A stretch of DNA of 64,000 nucleotides from Sialis fuliginosa (Eukaryota > Arthropoda > Insecta > Megaloptera > Sialidae), in contig OY540815.1 in the NCBI GenBank assembly GCA_961205875.1, positions 17,979,638 to 18,043,637 on the forward strand. The letters are read 5' to 3'. The notes under the pieces are model-generated. The model saw only the letters and a list, made by a program, of their open reading frames with translations, was not told the origin of the DNA and made no database searches. The position numbers and the translations under genes were made by a program. This document shows positions 9,775 through 20,525 of this stretch, one piece after another. The stretch's first letter is position 1, and each line of letters starts with the position of its first letter.

Positions 9775-10488
9775 TAGAGCTGGGCGCGGGCCGTGAATTT
9801 TTCGGGTCACGTTGGGTCACGGCCGTGACCCGACGTGACGTGAGCGATTTTTAAATATTGAATCGTGAGCGGGCGTGATCGTGAGTCAAATTAAAACAGT
9901 CGGGCGTGACCGTGCGTGAGTACATTTTTCTCGTGCGTGAGTTCGTGAGTATATTTTGAAGATAATTTTTTTATAAACTTATTTGATATTTTTTTTAATA
10001 TCTGAACTAATAATGCATAAATATAATAATGTTTTAAAACGAATTTTGACATTAAAACATATAGTATGAAAAATAAATGTTACTTTAGGAAGCATTTTCA
10101 CATGGTCAGTGTTGCCAACTATATCAGAACACCAAAAAAAGATTTAAAAATGCATTGTAGCTTTATTTTATTATTGTTTTGTTTGTAATTTCTTTTACTA
10201 GAATGCAGTTTAGAAGAAATAATATGAATATAAAATACACACAATATATTGCACGTAAAAACATAAATTTTCATCATTTCAAAATTTTATTTACAACAAT
10301 TACATTAAATCGGGTCACGCGCGTGACCCGTCGTGCGTGATCGGGCGTGAGTAAAAAAATAGTATTCGTGAGCGTGCGTGATCGTGAATACTTTTTTTTG
10401 TAACCGTGAGTGAGCGGGCGTGACTAAAATTTTTTCTCTCGTGAGCGTGCGTGATCGTGATCAAAAATTACTCACGCGCCCAGCTCTA
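9775..10488. mobile_element. hAT-type element, 714 bp, with dense CGTGA repeats
   Basis: TIRs of 14 bp are identical (TAGAGCTGGGCGCG) and the flanking 8-bp duplication CTCAGTAC is exact (9767-9774 and 10489-10496). Both subterminal regions (about 9789-9960 and 10313-10478) are packed with CGTGA/TCACG words in direct and inverted order. These may be transposase-binding repeats, which hAT elements commonly have near their ends. The middle is plain AT-rich sequence with no transposase. The right end of a related copy lies at 28172-28276. Confidence 0.9.
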
Positions 10489-11209
10489 CTCAGTACCTCG
10501 ACCCTTTTGTAAATTTATTACCATACTTCTGAAACTTCGACGAGTCTAACAACTTTATTTGCGAAAATTCTTAAAAATGGCGCATTTTCGAACGTGCAAC
10601 CGCGGAATCTTCAGGGCGATAGACTGGAAAAACGGCCCAAGATATTTGTCGGACAAAATGATTAATGGATTGTAAAAATAATTATTTAATAATCCTACAA
10701 ATTTCAGGTAGCTGGTAATAAACTATAATAACCTCGTTATTTTGACATGTTGGATGTGGCAGACTAGGTGATACCCCACTATTTTTGTACGACAATCTTT
10801 TTCTTCACAACCCCCTTAATATGGGTATCGAATAATTTTCAGTTATCGCAAAATTTTCAGGTTTGTATGACTAAAACTAATAAAACATGGGGCGCACGTA
10901 AAGGCAAATTTATAGCTTTTGTAAAAGAAGAAATTCATTACGGCTTTAGAAAGACAACCCATTTTTTTATTTCTTTCACCTGATAGTATTTAAACTTATA
11001 AACATCTGAAGTGTATAGGGGTGGCCACTGTATATTACAAATATTTTACCTCAACTCATAAAATATTTATTGCTACCAGTGTATTTATCCAAAAAAAAAT
11101 AGTAAACGAACTAAGAAAAACATACAATGTATGTATGTATATGTCACGATATTAATAATTACTTTAATAATTAAATACCCTTAAATTTTAGGGAGAAAAA
11201 AACGTTCAT
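10489..11209. other. AT-rich stretch with a possible diverged foldback relic
   Basis: Mostly unique. Around 10739-10795, TTTGACATGTTGGATGTG and the following ACCCCACTATTTTTGT resemble the interior of the foldback element at 2783-3127, so this may be an old relative. A 71-codon frame (10768-10983) contains VCMTKTNKTWGARKGKFIAF, matching no known family. I regard it as chance. Confidence 0.4.
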
Positions 11210-11331
11210 TTCTCTAGCCAGCAAAATATTCCCCTACCCTCCGTCACTCCCTAACCCTCACGTTCTGGTTACCTCCTCGCACACCCTCAACTTTCACCGC
11301 ACGGTATAGCCGCAGGACTCTGTCCTACCAA

Positions 11332-11415
11332 ACACACACACAAACACACATGTATACATGCATGCATGCACACCCACACGTACAGATACATACATACATA
11401 CATACATACATACAC
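11332..11415. repeat. Compound microsatellite (AC, GCAT, CATA)
   Basis: Runs of ACAC, then CATGCATGCATGCA, then a clean (CATA)n run at about 11390-11415. The preceding 11215-11325 is a pyrimidine-rich GC island (CCCTACCCTCCGTCACTCCC). It ends in CGGTATAGCCGCA, a phrase that recurs near 63746 in a similar pyrimidine-rich setting. Confidence 0.9.
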
Positions 11416-11700
11416 AGCCTGCTTTATGAGCAGGATAATGGAATTTGGGGGAACTGCTGATAAATTACGAGAGACATCATAGAAAAGCAAGTAATAGAAA
11501 TTGTGTTCTCCCTTCGGTATTAATAACTGTTGTTGTTGTGTTGTTGAATTGTGACATGAAGAAACAATATTCGATTCAAGTTTCTTATGTGAACTATTGT
11601 ATTTTTAAGCTGGAGTCAAGATTAGATATAACATATTATAAATAAAAACAATGTCTTGTAAATCTGAAAGGTGATCTGTTGGTGAATACGATATTTGACA

Positions 11701-11790
11701 CTATCCATACTAATATTATAAATACAAATGTGTGTCTGTCTATCTGTTTGTTACCTTTTCACGGCTAATTCGCTTAATCTTTTAAGCCAA
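11701..11790 (+). repeat. R10 repeat fragment
   Basis: Carries ATACTAATATTATAAATAC, then a GTCTGTCTATCTG run, then GTTACCTTTTCACGGCTAA. The reverse-complement relative is at 24880-24984. Such 'CATACTAATATTATAAA... TTTCACG' phrases are common in lepidopteran genomes as remembered. The rest of the copy is degraded into AT-rich sequence. Superfamily not assignable. Confidence 0.55.
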
Positions 11791-11799
11791 CATCAATTA

Positions 11800-12590
11800 A
11801 AAAATATAAAGCAAAATAATATCCATTAAATATTGAATAAATCCGATCAGAATAATATACACTGTAAAGGATTAAAAAAACAATTTTAAACAAAAACGAA
11901 TACAAAGTACGCTAAAACAAAAGTTTAAAAAGCAGACAGTAGTATAATGAAGTAGTTTTCATTGGATGTAAAAACAGAAAACTATTTCTACTCTATTTCA
12001 TTGCATACCCTTTTGCTTCGATTTGAAATAGGTACTTTACATAGCTTTGAAACATTCCAATACAGTCTATTTGCCCTACATTTCACTCTAAATAGTTCCA
12101 AAAGTATGTATGTTACTTCACAGTATTATACCCTATTATAAATTATACGACTACGTATATATAAGTATAACGTAGGACAATTTTAATTCCAATATTAGCT
12201 AATTGTAAGTTGTTAGTCAACAATTTCAATATAATACATTTTCTAATTTACCTTTGCCAGTGGCCGAAAAACAAGTCAAGCTCGCGTTTTCCAGTATGGT
12301 ACGGTTTAAAACACTACGCAGTTGTTTGAATAACATGATTTTTGTTGTTAATAATTCATTAAATTCGATAAATTAATTCGTACTACGCATAAGTAAAAAA
12401 GTGATTTTTCCCATGTTAATCAAATTTGCGCCGTCCACAAGTTTGATCTATTCGTCTGAAATTTTGGGATAATTAACTTTTGATCCAAAGCTAAAACATA
12501 GACCTGCGGAACCGAAAAAATAAAAATAAAAAAAACACCCTAGACTGTAACGGGTGTAAATATACTATAAGTATACAAATATATTTCAGT
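11800..12590. other. AT-rich stretch, nothing recognised
   Basis: Unique sequence with short chance frames. No element ends, splice pairs or RNA genes are evident. Confidence 0.5.
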
Positions 12591-12790
12591 GACGCCTACC
12601 CGTCGACAATAGTGATACCTACAAACATATCTAGCTAGATCCCTCGTGATCCCACCAGGGACAGTGGGCATCAACACCTCTCTCACTGATAGAATGTCAC
12701 CGAGACTTGCTACCCCGTTGTACATATTGCAGTTTTATACACAAGCCGCAATGACGTAACAAATAGGTCGAGAGGGTTGTTTTTCTTCAT
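12590..12790. promoter_or_regulatory. GC-richer island, possible regulatory module
   Basis: About 200 bp of balanced composition, including CCCTCGTGATCCCACCAGGG, CACCGAGACTTGCTACCCCG and a CRE-like ATGACGTAAC. A 61-codon minus-strand frame covers part of it (12540-12725) but shows no known domain. It does not resemble any other part of the window, so it is not one of the local repeats. Regulatory or exon function is a guess. Confidence 0.25.
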
Positions 12791-12937
12791 GTAGAGGTAT
12801 TGACCGATCGTATGAACTTACTGTTTTTTAAGGTTAAATGTTTATCTCTGAGAAAATTTCAAAGATGAGCTCGGTTCATATACTATTAGTAACATATTGT
12901 TTAATTATTTATTAACAATATTTTTAACATTTTCCAC

Positions 12938-13370
12938 CATTAATTCCTCCCTCGCCATATCGAAGATATGAGAAGCTTTGTGATCGTTTTAAAATGAGAA
13001 AAAATTGTTCTTCGATTTCAAAATTTTAACTTGATCAAGATAAACACTTTTCGTTCTGCGTCTGTCTGTCTGTCCCCCGAATCCTTGTCACACGCATTAC
13101 TCATGAACCACTAAACCGATATTAACAAAACTTGGTTGGTTGGTTGGGTCTGACTTGAGGACGGTCCCATTTTAAAATTATTATAATCGTGTGTAAGGGG
13201 TAGGGTGACATCTCCCAGTATTTATTTTTTTAAATATCTCTATAACGACACATGTTACGTGAAAATTTTATAGAATATTTTTTGTAAAATATTCAATTTT
13301 CTATAATATTTTGACATATTAAATGTCATTTTGACGTTTGCATAACAGAAAAGTTTTATTATTAAAAATA
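12938..13370 (+). repeat. R2 repeat, copy A (left end and interior)
   Basis: Starts with a CCTCGCCATATCGAAG-type end and GAGAAGCTTTGTGATCGTTT. The interior has ACCACTAAACCGATATTAA, a TCGTGTGTAAGGGG block and TATTAAATGTCATTTTGACG. These blocks recur in the same order in copies at 21000 and 50880. The distal end motif (see 14105) is absent here. Non-coding; superfamily unknown. Confidence 0.65.
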
Positions 13371-13759
13371 TATGTGATTCTTGTTTGCAAAATCTGAACG
13401 CACCATCACACCGTTTGTTTAATTAAGTACGGATAATCCGAACCCGGATAATCGAAAGGTTTAATATTTAAACTATTTGCATTTCCTTTTATAAAATTTT
13501 GCAAAGGAAGATGTATACTTATCTTTTCAATTTTGTAATACCTCCCCCCCCACATGATATTGTTGATTTTTATATTAGATCATGGTTTGATAACGAACGA
13601 TTTATTAATCACCATTAACATAAGTGGGCACTCTCTCAACTAAAATATTACGAATCATTTTCAATTTCATCTCGCCCATATTGTACCAGAAAACTTAACA
13701 AAACCCAGTCAAAATAATTTCCTTTTGTAGAAATAACGAACCCAATAAACAATATTAAA

Positions 13760-13990
13760 GAAACTACGTCGCTAACCAATTACAACACGGTCGACCATAT
13801 TCCGGTTAATGAGAAATACGCTGTTTGTGAATAGAGCTTTTAATTACTACAAGTCGATTGCTAAAAGTGAATTACGCAGTTAAATATATAGTTAATGCAA
13901 TTTTCTTATCAGCGTAATCAAGTTTCACAGACTGTATTTATTCAGTGCAGGATGGAGCATCGCTTGAAATCTGAACCGAAAAACAATATT
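13760..13990. promoter_or_regulatory. Unique segment with many TAAT words
   Basis: Non-repeat sequence with clustered homeodomain-type words (CCAATTACAAC, GGTTAATGAG, TTTTAATTACTACAAG, TTAATGC, GCGTAATCAAG) between GC-richer pieces such as CACGGTCGACC. Such clustering is typical of developmental enhancers, but TAAT words are also expected by chance in AT-rich DNA. Low-confidence regulatory candidate. Confidence 0.2.
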
Positions 13991-14102
13991 CTAGTAGAAT
14001 TGTACACATGCAAAAGTGATTATTAAGTCATCATTGCAGAATAACAATCCGTTTTCTGAAACACCTAGCCACCAAAATAATTATTTTACTAACACCAATA
14101 CA

Positions 14103-14252
14103 AAACATCTGCCAAGTAAATGCACAGTGCTTCCTCATGCCTAATTCACCAACGGAAAGATCAATTTAAAATTTTGAAATCGAAGAACATTTTTTTGTCT
14201 CATTCTAAAACGATCACAAAGCTTCTCGTATCTTTATTGCGAGGAAGCAAAA
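14103..14252 (-). mobile_element. R2 repeat, copy B, short two-ended form
   Basis: About 150 bp with both R2 ends and the middle missing. On the plus strand it opens with the conserved motif at 14105-14136 (ACATCTGCCAAGTAAATGCA and GTGCTTCCTC) and closes with AAACGATCACAAAGCTTCTC and a GCGAGGAAGC end, the reverse complement of the start of copy A. GAGGAAGC-type sequence at both ends suggests short terminal inverted repeats. This deleted form looks like a MITE derived from longer R2 copies. Confidence 0.65.
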
Positions 14253-14270
14253 TTATTATTAAAAAAATTC

Positions 14271-14318
14271 TCAAGTGCGAATTACACCTCGCGTATTGGT
14301 GTCCCGTACCGTATAATT
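14271..14318 (+). repeat. R7 repeat, 5' end fragment
   Basis: Reads CAAGTGCGAATTACACCTCG and then GTGTCCCGTACCGTATAATT. This matches the 5' end at 60656-60709 and the start of R7 at 23133. It resembles the 'AAGTGCGAGTCGGACTCGC ... GGTTCCGTACC' start of a very common lepidopteran repeat, from memory. Confidence 0.6.
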
Positions 14319-14781
14319 TTTTAATTAGTCGATTATGTTTAAGTATTTAATTTAAATAAGTATTTCGGCGTAATATGCAGTTTTATAATAAAACTGAATT
14401 ATAAAAAATCCATATAACACATTTATTAGTTTAAAAATTGACGTAAAATTTACGTTTTATAAAATCTTAAATTAGAAAAATTGTTTAATATTTATTTTTA
14501 TCAATAGACTACTTACAGTTAATAAAACTGTTCGGTTATCGGTATACCCATTATCTTCCTCAAAAATTGATATACAAATAATTCCCCTTTCATTGAAATA
14601 CAAATCAACGAAAAGACGTATATACCAATTCTTTGAAGTTGAAGAAAAAGTATATCAATTAAGTTTAAAAACAGTGGAATATCAACCATTTGATCAAATG
14701 AGATAAATACAATTTATATTTTTTAGTTACTAAATACAACATAGCGTATCTTCATGATATTCTTAAGTAAATTTTACTAAA

Positions 14782-14980
14782 CACTAGTGCATTGTACCCG
14801 GTGTTACCCGAGGATATAAATATAATCTGTAATAAACCTTGTTATCACTTATCGCGAATTATTTACGTAGCGCACGCAGGTACCTCTCCGACAATTCTTT
14901 TTTTCCGACACCAAAACCTTCCTCGTGAAACACTCTTTCAATTAGTGAAAACCAAAATAGATTCCGATCTTTGTCTTGAT
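14782..14980 (+). repeat. R3 element, copy 2, 5' part
   Basis: Begins CACTAGTGCATTGTACCC and continues with GGTGTTACCCGAGGATATAA, ATCTGTAATAAACC and AGTGAAAACCAAAATAGATT, the same order as in R3 copies 1 and 3. The 3' CACTA end is not found. Chance frames (14792-15016 and overlapping ones) run through it without known domains. Confidence 0.6.
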
Positions 14981-14999
14981 CTTTGTCTTATACTATGTA

Positions 15000-16471
15000 T
15001 AGATTTCAATATATAATACATTTTTGTATTTTAATCATCACAAAAACCTTATTTCGCTTTTCTCTCAAAATAAGTCAAACCCCCAATCCCTTAATTATAA
15101 GACGCCTATGTTTAAATACAAATCATTTCTCAAACTCAGTAAACAAGACCGGTACCGTAAAGCGCTACTCTCTGTATATGAAACAAAAACAGTACAAAAA
15201 ATACACAGGGAAGATATAAATAACTGACATCACTAACAAATATTTAGACATGCTTCGAGCTAATTATGAGATGATGAGATGCAGAGTTGGTTTAAGGGGG
15301 ACACAAAAATATGACAGTTCTATTTATAATCATACTGATATATAAATCGGTGATACTGTCTACGCAATGTGAATAATCTACGTTTTTTTAGGTCTATACT
15401 TTTTTACAAAAAAACATTATTCATTTTGATAGAATTTTTATCTATTTACTGAACCGATTTCGATTTGAAACGCGCGGAGAATTAGTGAACTAATTTTAGT
15501 GAAATTTTTTACAGACAGTTAAACTGAATCGATTTTTGTAAGATTTTCATTGTACGATAGAGAGAGTGTTTAGAGTAGCTAGTTATGCGGTCATTCACGG
15601 TTTTTTAAATACATATGGACGATGTCATAGTATTTTATAAATATTATATAGTTTTAATATTTTCTTAATAGTGTATTTATGTTTATATAAAAATGATTTT
15701 TTCTTTGTTTTTATAATACTGTTGACGGATTCGATTGAACTGTATTTAACAGTTTATGGGATGAAGATTTACATATGTTATGTTATATTTAGAACAGTTT
15801 TGAAGTGAAACAATGTTTTTGTAGACAGAAATAATTAAGAGGACATAATAAATACATATTTTGGCAAATATTATTGGCAAAGAAAATATATGAACTTTCA
15901 GTATTTTTTATACGGTAATGCCAGTTTTAAGTAAAACTCGCTCAATCATATTATATGAAATCATTCTTTCAAAATTCACTGCATCTCGATTTTTTTTTAG
16001 TTTTGGAACTCACCTCCTCATTTATATACATATGTTGTTTTTTTTAAATAAATAAATAAACTTTATTTTAAATTAAATTTTAATGAAACTATTGTGTATT
16101 TTTTACACAATAAAGGCAGAAAATAATATAAATCCGTGCTATAAGTAAGTGAGCTACCGAGACTGTAAAACCTCAGCCCACTTCGATGGCAGCAAGCAGA
16201 TAACACTAATTAATGGAAAATTAATGATGCATCGATATGCGCACAGAACTGGTCTGACAGATAAAACAGTAATATATATTACCAACTTGTGTATTATTTT
16301 TATATATTCCTTTTATTGTCGATACAACTTATGTATAGCATTCCAAACAACATTTGTGATAAGGAGCAAATCTTTTGCTAATTGGGAATTGCGATTAATA
16401 AATTTTGTAAAAACTTGTTTTGATAAGTCTTTTATTTTTTAATAACAAATTAAGCATTGTATTGTGTATAT
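15000..16471. other. AT-rich stretch with scattered repeat phrases
   Basis: 15450-15545 carries the generic repeat phrase GAACCGATTTCGATTTGAAA, so part of this is old transposon DNA of unknown family. 16040-16070 has an AATAAATAAATAAACTTTAT run like a retroelement 3' tail. 16150-16270 is a GC-richer unique patch (CTCAGCCCACTTCGATGGCA) with a 97-codon frame lacking any known domain. No gene is called. Confidence 0.4.
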
Positions 16472-16802
16472 CAGCGGTACTTAAACTAACTTTTGTAGGG
16501 GGTCTGCGAAACATGTTTGACATAAATTAAAGTACTGCTTTTACATTTCTATTTACCAATGATTAATTACTATCTAACGACCTTCTTTGTTTTTCTGTCA
16601 GGGAGATAGGGGTTATTTTAGTGTGTAGTTGTAGCTTATTTCTGCAGTTGTAAAAGCTAATTTGTGTAGAGCAAAAAATAAGTCATTGCAGTTGTAAAAA
16701 CAAAAAATGTAAGAAATGTAATGCAAAAAAACAAAAGTCATTGCAGTAGAAAAGTTCTTGCAGGGAGGGGGTCCCTAGACTACATAAGTTTAAGAACCAC
16801 TG
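16472..16802. mobile_element. hAT-type MITE, copy of 304-516 with an internal insertion
   Basis: Same family as 304-516. TIRs are CAGCGGTACTTAAACT and, from the right end, CAGTGGTTCTTAAACT. The flanking 8-bp duplication is GTGTATAT (16464-16471) and GTATATAT (16803-16810), one mismatch. Compared with the first copy it carries an extra segment of about 160 bp (16606-16766) bounded by CAGGGAG on both sides (16599-16605 and 16761-16767). The extra segment holds three GCAGT(T)GTAAAA-type repeats. It is either a secondary insertion with a 7-bp duplication or an internal expansion. Confidence 0.87.
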
Positions 16803-17029
16803 GTATATATGTATTTTACAGTAAACTATATATCTAAAGGATATTTTTCCTTACCCCCTCAGATGCAAGTATTTACTAATTTCATGTCAAACCAAAACTA
16901 ACATATAAATATGTAAGCTACATATATACGTCTCTAGTCGTTATTAGAGGTAAAGAATTAATTTAAACAGAAAAATATTTATATAAATTACAATTTATGT
17001 ATAATTAATTTATAAAAACATTTACTCAC

Positions 17030-17063
17030 CACATCCTCAAAATAAATAATGTCAGAAACTAAC
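17030..17063 (-). CDS. Candidate 34-bp microexon, minus strand
   Basis: On the minus strand a strong acceptor (TTTTTGTTTTTCTTTTTACAG, ending at 17064) is followed by 34 bp and a strong donor GTGAGTAAAT (17029-17020). The 34 bp have one open frame of the three, after the first base: LVSDIIYFEDV. This would be phase 2 at the acceptor and phase 0 at the donor. The flanks are plain AT-rich, non-repeat sequence, as expected inside a huge intron. The 11 residues are too few to name a family. If real, the host gene runs on the minus strand and its other exons lie outside this window or are unrecognised. Chance cannot be excluded. Confidence 0.42.
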
Positions 17064-17069
17064 CTGTAA

Positions 17070-18291
17070 AAAGAAAAACAAAATTAATATAAAATAAATA
17101 TTATAATAAGAAATGTATTTTATCTGAAATTCCGTTCAAAGAATATTAGCATAATTTATTGTTCAAGAATACGTAAAATTGTTCATTTTAAATAAAACTA
17201 AAATTACATTAAAATATTATTTTATACTTTTTTAATTACTTTTGTTTAAATACTATAAAAAAAAATTTCGCAGAATCTTTAACATTTCAACGTAAAATTG
17301 TGTATAGGAGGTACTATTTTAAATTTTAATTAAATATTTATACATATAATCACTAGCACTTGAAAGAATAATATTAATTCAATATTATTCTATACTTACA
17401 ATTAGATGCTAAAAAAATGTTTATAATAATTAATTATACCGCTATTATTAACTAACGTTAAAAGAAAAGCAATTGAAATAACAATACCTAACTACACTCT
17501 ATAGCAATATCAATTATTTTAAATAAATGCAATAACAAAAAAGAAATTCAATGCAATATGTTCTCGTTATAATAAATTAATTAATTTTATTAGATCCAAT
17601 AATCTCATTGTAAAGCTGATATTAACTTTCACGATTTCTAATCTTGAACATATGTATGTAGCATATTAATTTAAATTGCCAACGTATCTCCTTACATTAC
17701 ATATAACATAAACAATAACAACATACCTACATATATATGTATGTACCTAGAGAGAGACCCTATTTCAGATGAGAATTATAAGAATTATAAGTATTATAAG
17801 AAAATAATCTTAAAAAAGAAAAAGACAATATACAAAACACAAGTTGTCAATCAAGTATACGATGATATTTTAACTTTTGAACTGCGGTATTAGCACTAAT
17901 AAATAGCTATAATTGTCATATGTAACAAATTGTTATTTAACTAGATGTTCTAGAACCAATTGGGGCATTATTAACAAGGTCACGCAATTTTGTATCATAC
18001 AAATTATACTAATGCGCCTAAATTGCACCTTTATACAATGACAGAGTCATACAGTATAAAAACAATGCGTTTTACCATTTTTACCTTTACATTATATATA
18101 CATGAAAGGTATTATAGCAATGCTTCCCTTTCTTTATGGGTAAATTAATACAAATCTGTGTTTTCAGTTAATAAATAATTTTAAAATATTATTAGAATAT
18201 TCATCTTTATGCGCAACCCAAACATTTTAACCAAAAGTCAAAAATAACATTTAATATTAATTTACACATTCAATTATAAAACTATAACACC
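17070..18291. other. AT-rich intron-like stretch
   Basis: Unique AT-rich sequence upstream (in minus-strand sense) of the candidate microexon. A small direct repeat of AATTATAAG units lies near 17775-17802. No other exon-like acceptor/donor pair with an open frame was found here. Confidence 0.45.
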
Positions 18292-19038
18292 TCTACGTCT
18301 TATTTTCTAGTAGTTTAGTCGATATTTGTATGACGAGTTGAAGTTCACTGCAGGAAATTTCACTAAAAAATTTCGAATTTTTTATTTCGTTAAAAGTATG
18401 TTTAATGTATAGAAAATGACGTGAAAAGTTGAAATTTTCAAACCGCAGGTCTGTATCTCAAACCGTTTTTGAGATATAGCCTCTCAAAGTTTCAGTTTTT
18501 TCAAAATTTTGAAGAAAAATGGCTCTAACTTTTGATCGCGTGGTCGGAATAGATTTTAGTTGACGGATTTGGAATCAGCGTGTCAAAATCTATATAATGA
18601 CATGTATAATACTGTAAAACTCAAAGAAAAAAAATTCGCGAAAAATCGAAAAAATTCAAAGGGGTATACCTTAAAAAAATGTCGATTTTTGACGAAATTT
18701 TGTTTGTCGGATTTTAAAGTATTATACATGTCATTATATAGATTTTGACACGCTGATTTCAAATCCATCAACTAAAATCAATTCCGACCACGCGTTCAAA
18801 AGTTATGGTCTTTTATATCCAAAAATTTGAAAAAAGTAAAACTTTGAGAGGCTATATCTCAAAAACGTTTGAGATACAGACCTGCGGTTTGAAAATTTCA
18901 ACTTTTCACGTCATTTTCTATACAATATACATACTTTTAACGAAATCAAAAATTCAAAAATTTTTAGTGAAATTTCCTGCAGTGAACTTCAACTCGTCAT
19001 ACAAATATCGACTAAAATACAAGAAAATAAGACGTAGA
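18292..19038. mobile_element. 747-bp near-perfect palindrome (foldback element)
   Basis: The two halves are reverse complements along almost their full length. They meet at GGTATACC (18663-18670) with essentially no loop. The ends read TCTACGTCTTATTTTCT and AGAAAATAAGACGTAGA. Differences between arms are scattered substitutions and single-base gaps. The mirrored frames 18560-18748 (plus) and 18583-18771 (minus) encode nearly the same peptide only because of the symmetry. No target duplication is clear. A transcript from either strand would form a hairpin of about 370 bp. Confidence 0.9.
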
Positions 19039-19149
19039 ATCATTTAGTTACTATATAAATATATAAGAATTTATTTTTAAAAGTAAAAGCTTGAACTAAA
19101 GCTGTTTAATAACTAGTTTTTTTTGTTAATAAATTTGTTTAAAAATTTC

Positions 19150-19226
19150 ACGCCTGTAAGCCCCGAACAAATACACAACGATTTGACACCTAAGCTTAGC
19201 TTTTGCACTAGACCAAATTCTTTACA
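19150..19226 (+). repeat. R4 element, right-end fragment
   Basis: AACGATTTGACACCTAAGC, then TTAGCTTTTGCACTAGACCA and CAAATTCTTTACAATACACG match the right end of R4 at 36676-36735 and the family terminus. The left half is missing or diverged. Confidence 0.55.
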
Positions 19227-19439
19227 ATACACGACATTAGCTGTTTTTAGTTTTTGTTTTTTATTGATAAATAATATGATAAAAAATTCACAGATAAAAA
19301 TAATAAAAAAATTATTTTTAACAAAAAAAATTATAAATATCATATCCGTAACGTAAACAATATTTATAATTAATCTCCAGATTAACCTTAACCACAAAAA
19401 ATCTAATAAACAACAATTAAGTACACGAATCACCGTATA

Positions 19440-19700
19440 ATCGTAGCAACAACATATTTATGCATAACGTTATATTTCCAAGACAGTCTGAATAATATAA
19501 AGAGATGTATAATGGCGATAAGGACCACTGGATAATTAGAGGGTGGCTCTGTAACAATTAAGATAAAAATCTAATTAAAATGTACGGCTAGCACGAAACG
19601 ACAATGGCAGAGATAGGCTAATTATTGTCGTCCTGTGACAGACTCGCTGTAATGTGTTTTGTATTACTGGGCTACGGGGACCTCTTCCTCCTTATGTAAA
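19440..19700. promoter_or_regulatory. Unique GC-richer segment, possible conserved regulatory element
   Basis: No match to any repeat in the window. It contains TAATGGCGATAAGGACC, GGATAATTAGAGGG, GCTAATTATTGTCGTCC and a CTACGGGGACCTCTTCCTCC run. The mix of TAATTA-type words with GC-rich flanks resembles insect enhancers. No long open frame. The role is inferred. Confidence 0.27.
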
Positions 19701-19841
19701 AATATTATGTACACATTATATGCTGGCACGTACATATATATAACCTTCAAGTGAGATTGTATTTCTTAAGCCGTGTTTACACCAAAAAGATAAAACTGAA
19801 TATTTAACAAAAATATTTTTAAATGTTGCTACCGTAATTTC

Positions 19842-20024
19842 GGGTGACTTTGGACAATTTTGAACTTTGAACTCAAATTTGACAATGAAGGACTGTTACT
19901 AGAGAGCTGGAAATGGTCTTAAAAGTTTAGTCTTGACCCAAATAATAAGTTTCCAAACGAAAAGAATAAAGTTTTTTTATATTTTTTACCTTTTTTAAAA
20001 AAAATATGTCTGTCCAAAGTCACC
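19842..20024. mobile_element. Short inverted-repeat element with GTGACTTTGGACA ends
   Basis: GGGTGACTTTGGACA at 19842-19856 is answered by TGTCCAAAGTCACC at 20011-20024 in inverse orientation. A third, direct GTGACTTTGGACAAA follows at 20036. The interior is AT-rich. The outer boundary may therefore extend to about 20055. Superfamily unknown; ends of this kind occur on several cut-and-paste MITEs. Confidence 0.5.
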
Positions 20025-20174
20025 AGAAAATCCGTGTGACTTTGGACAAAAATGTTTTTCAAATGTATTTCTAAAGATAAACCTCGTATGTATGATTTTG
20101 AACGTTGAAATCGTTTTTTAAATGTTCTGGGTTGATAAAGGCAATAGATTAGAAGATTAACACAATTTATTAGG

Positions 20175-20214
20175 TAATATAATATAATATAATATAATAT
20201 AATATAAATATTAT
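20175..20214. repeat. (AATAT)n microsatellite
   Basis: About eight units of a 5-bp AATAT/TAATA repeat. Confidence 0.93.
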
Positions 20215-20296
20215 AATATAGGTTTATGATTAATAAGTTTTAATCGTTTTTACAGCTTGCATATAACATTACTATAAAAAAATATATACATAATAA

Positions 20297-20525
20297 AATA
20301 ATATAATAATTAATAAATAAATTATACTAATAATTAGTTTAAATGTCCACCATTTTGACACCTATTGACCGATTGTCCTCAAATCACACTGTTAGACAGT
20401 TAAATGTATATAAATTAATATTCAAGAATGGTAGTAATTAAATATCAACACATATTTCTAATTCAGTCTATTTAATTAAAAATTTGCCATTATTGGGGTT
20501 CTTGCCAAGACTGGTGCCACTACCT
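20297..20525 (+). mobile_element. R1 element, copy 3, right half only
   Basis: Matches the right 230 bp of R1: the AATTAATAAATAAATTATAC run, TGTCCACCATTTTGACACCT and the terminal GGTGCCACTACCT followed by TA. The left half is missing. It begins next to AT-rich simple sequence, so the break point is blurred. Confidence 0.75.

Noticed and set aside
18560..18771. Two similar 62-residue frames on opposite strands
   Set aside because: They mirror each other because they lie at the centre of a palindrome; no independent sign of coding.
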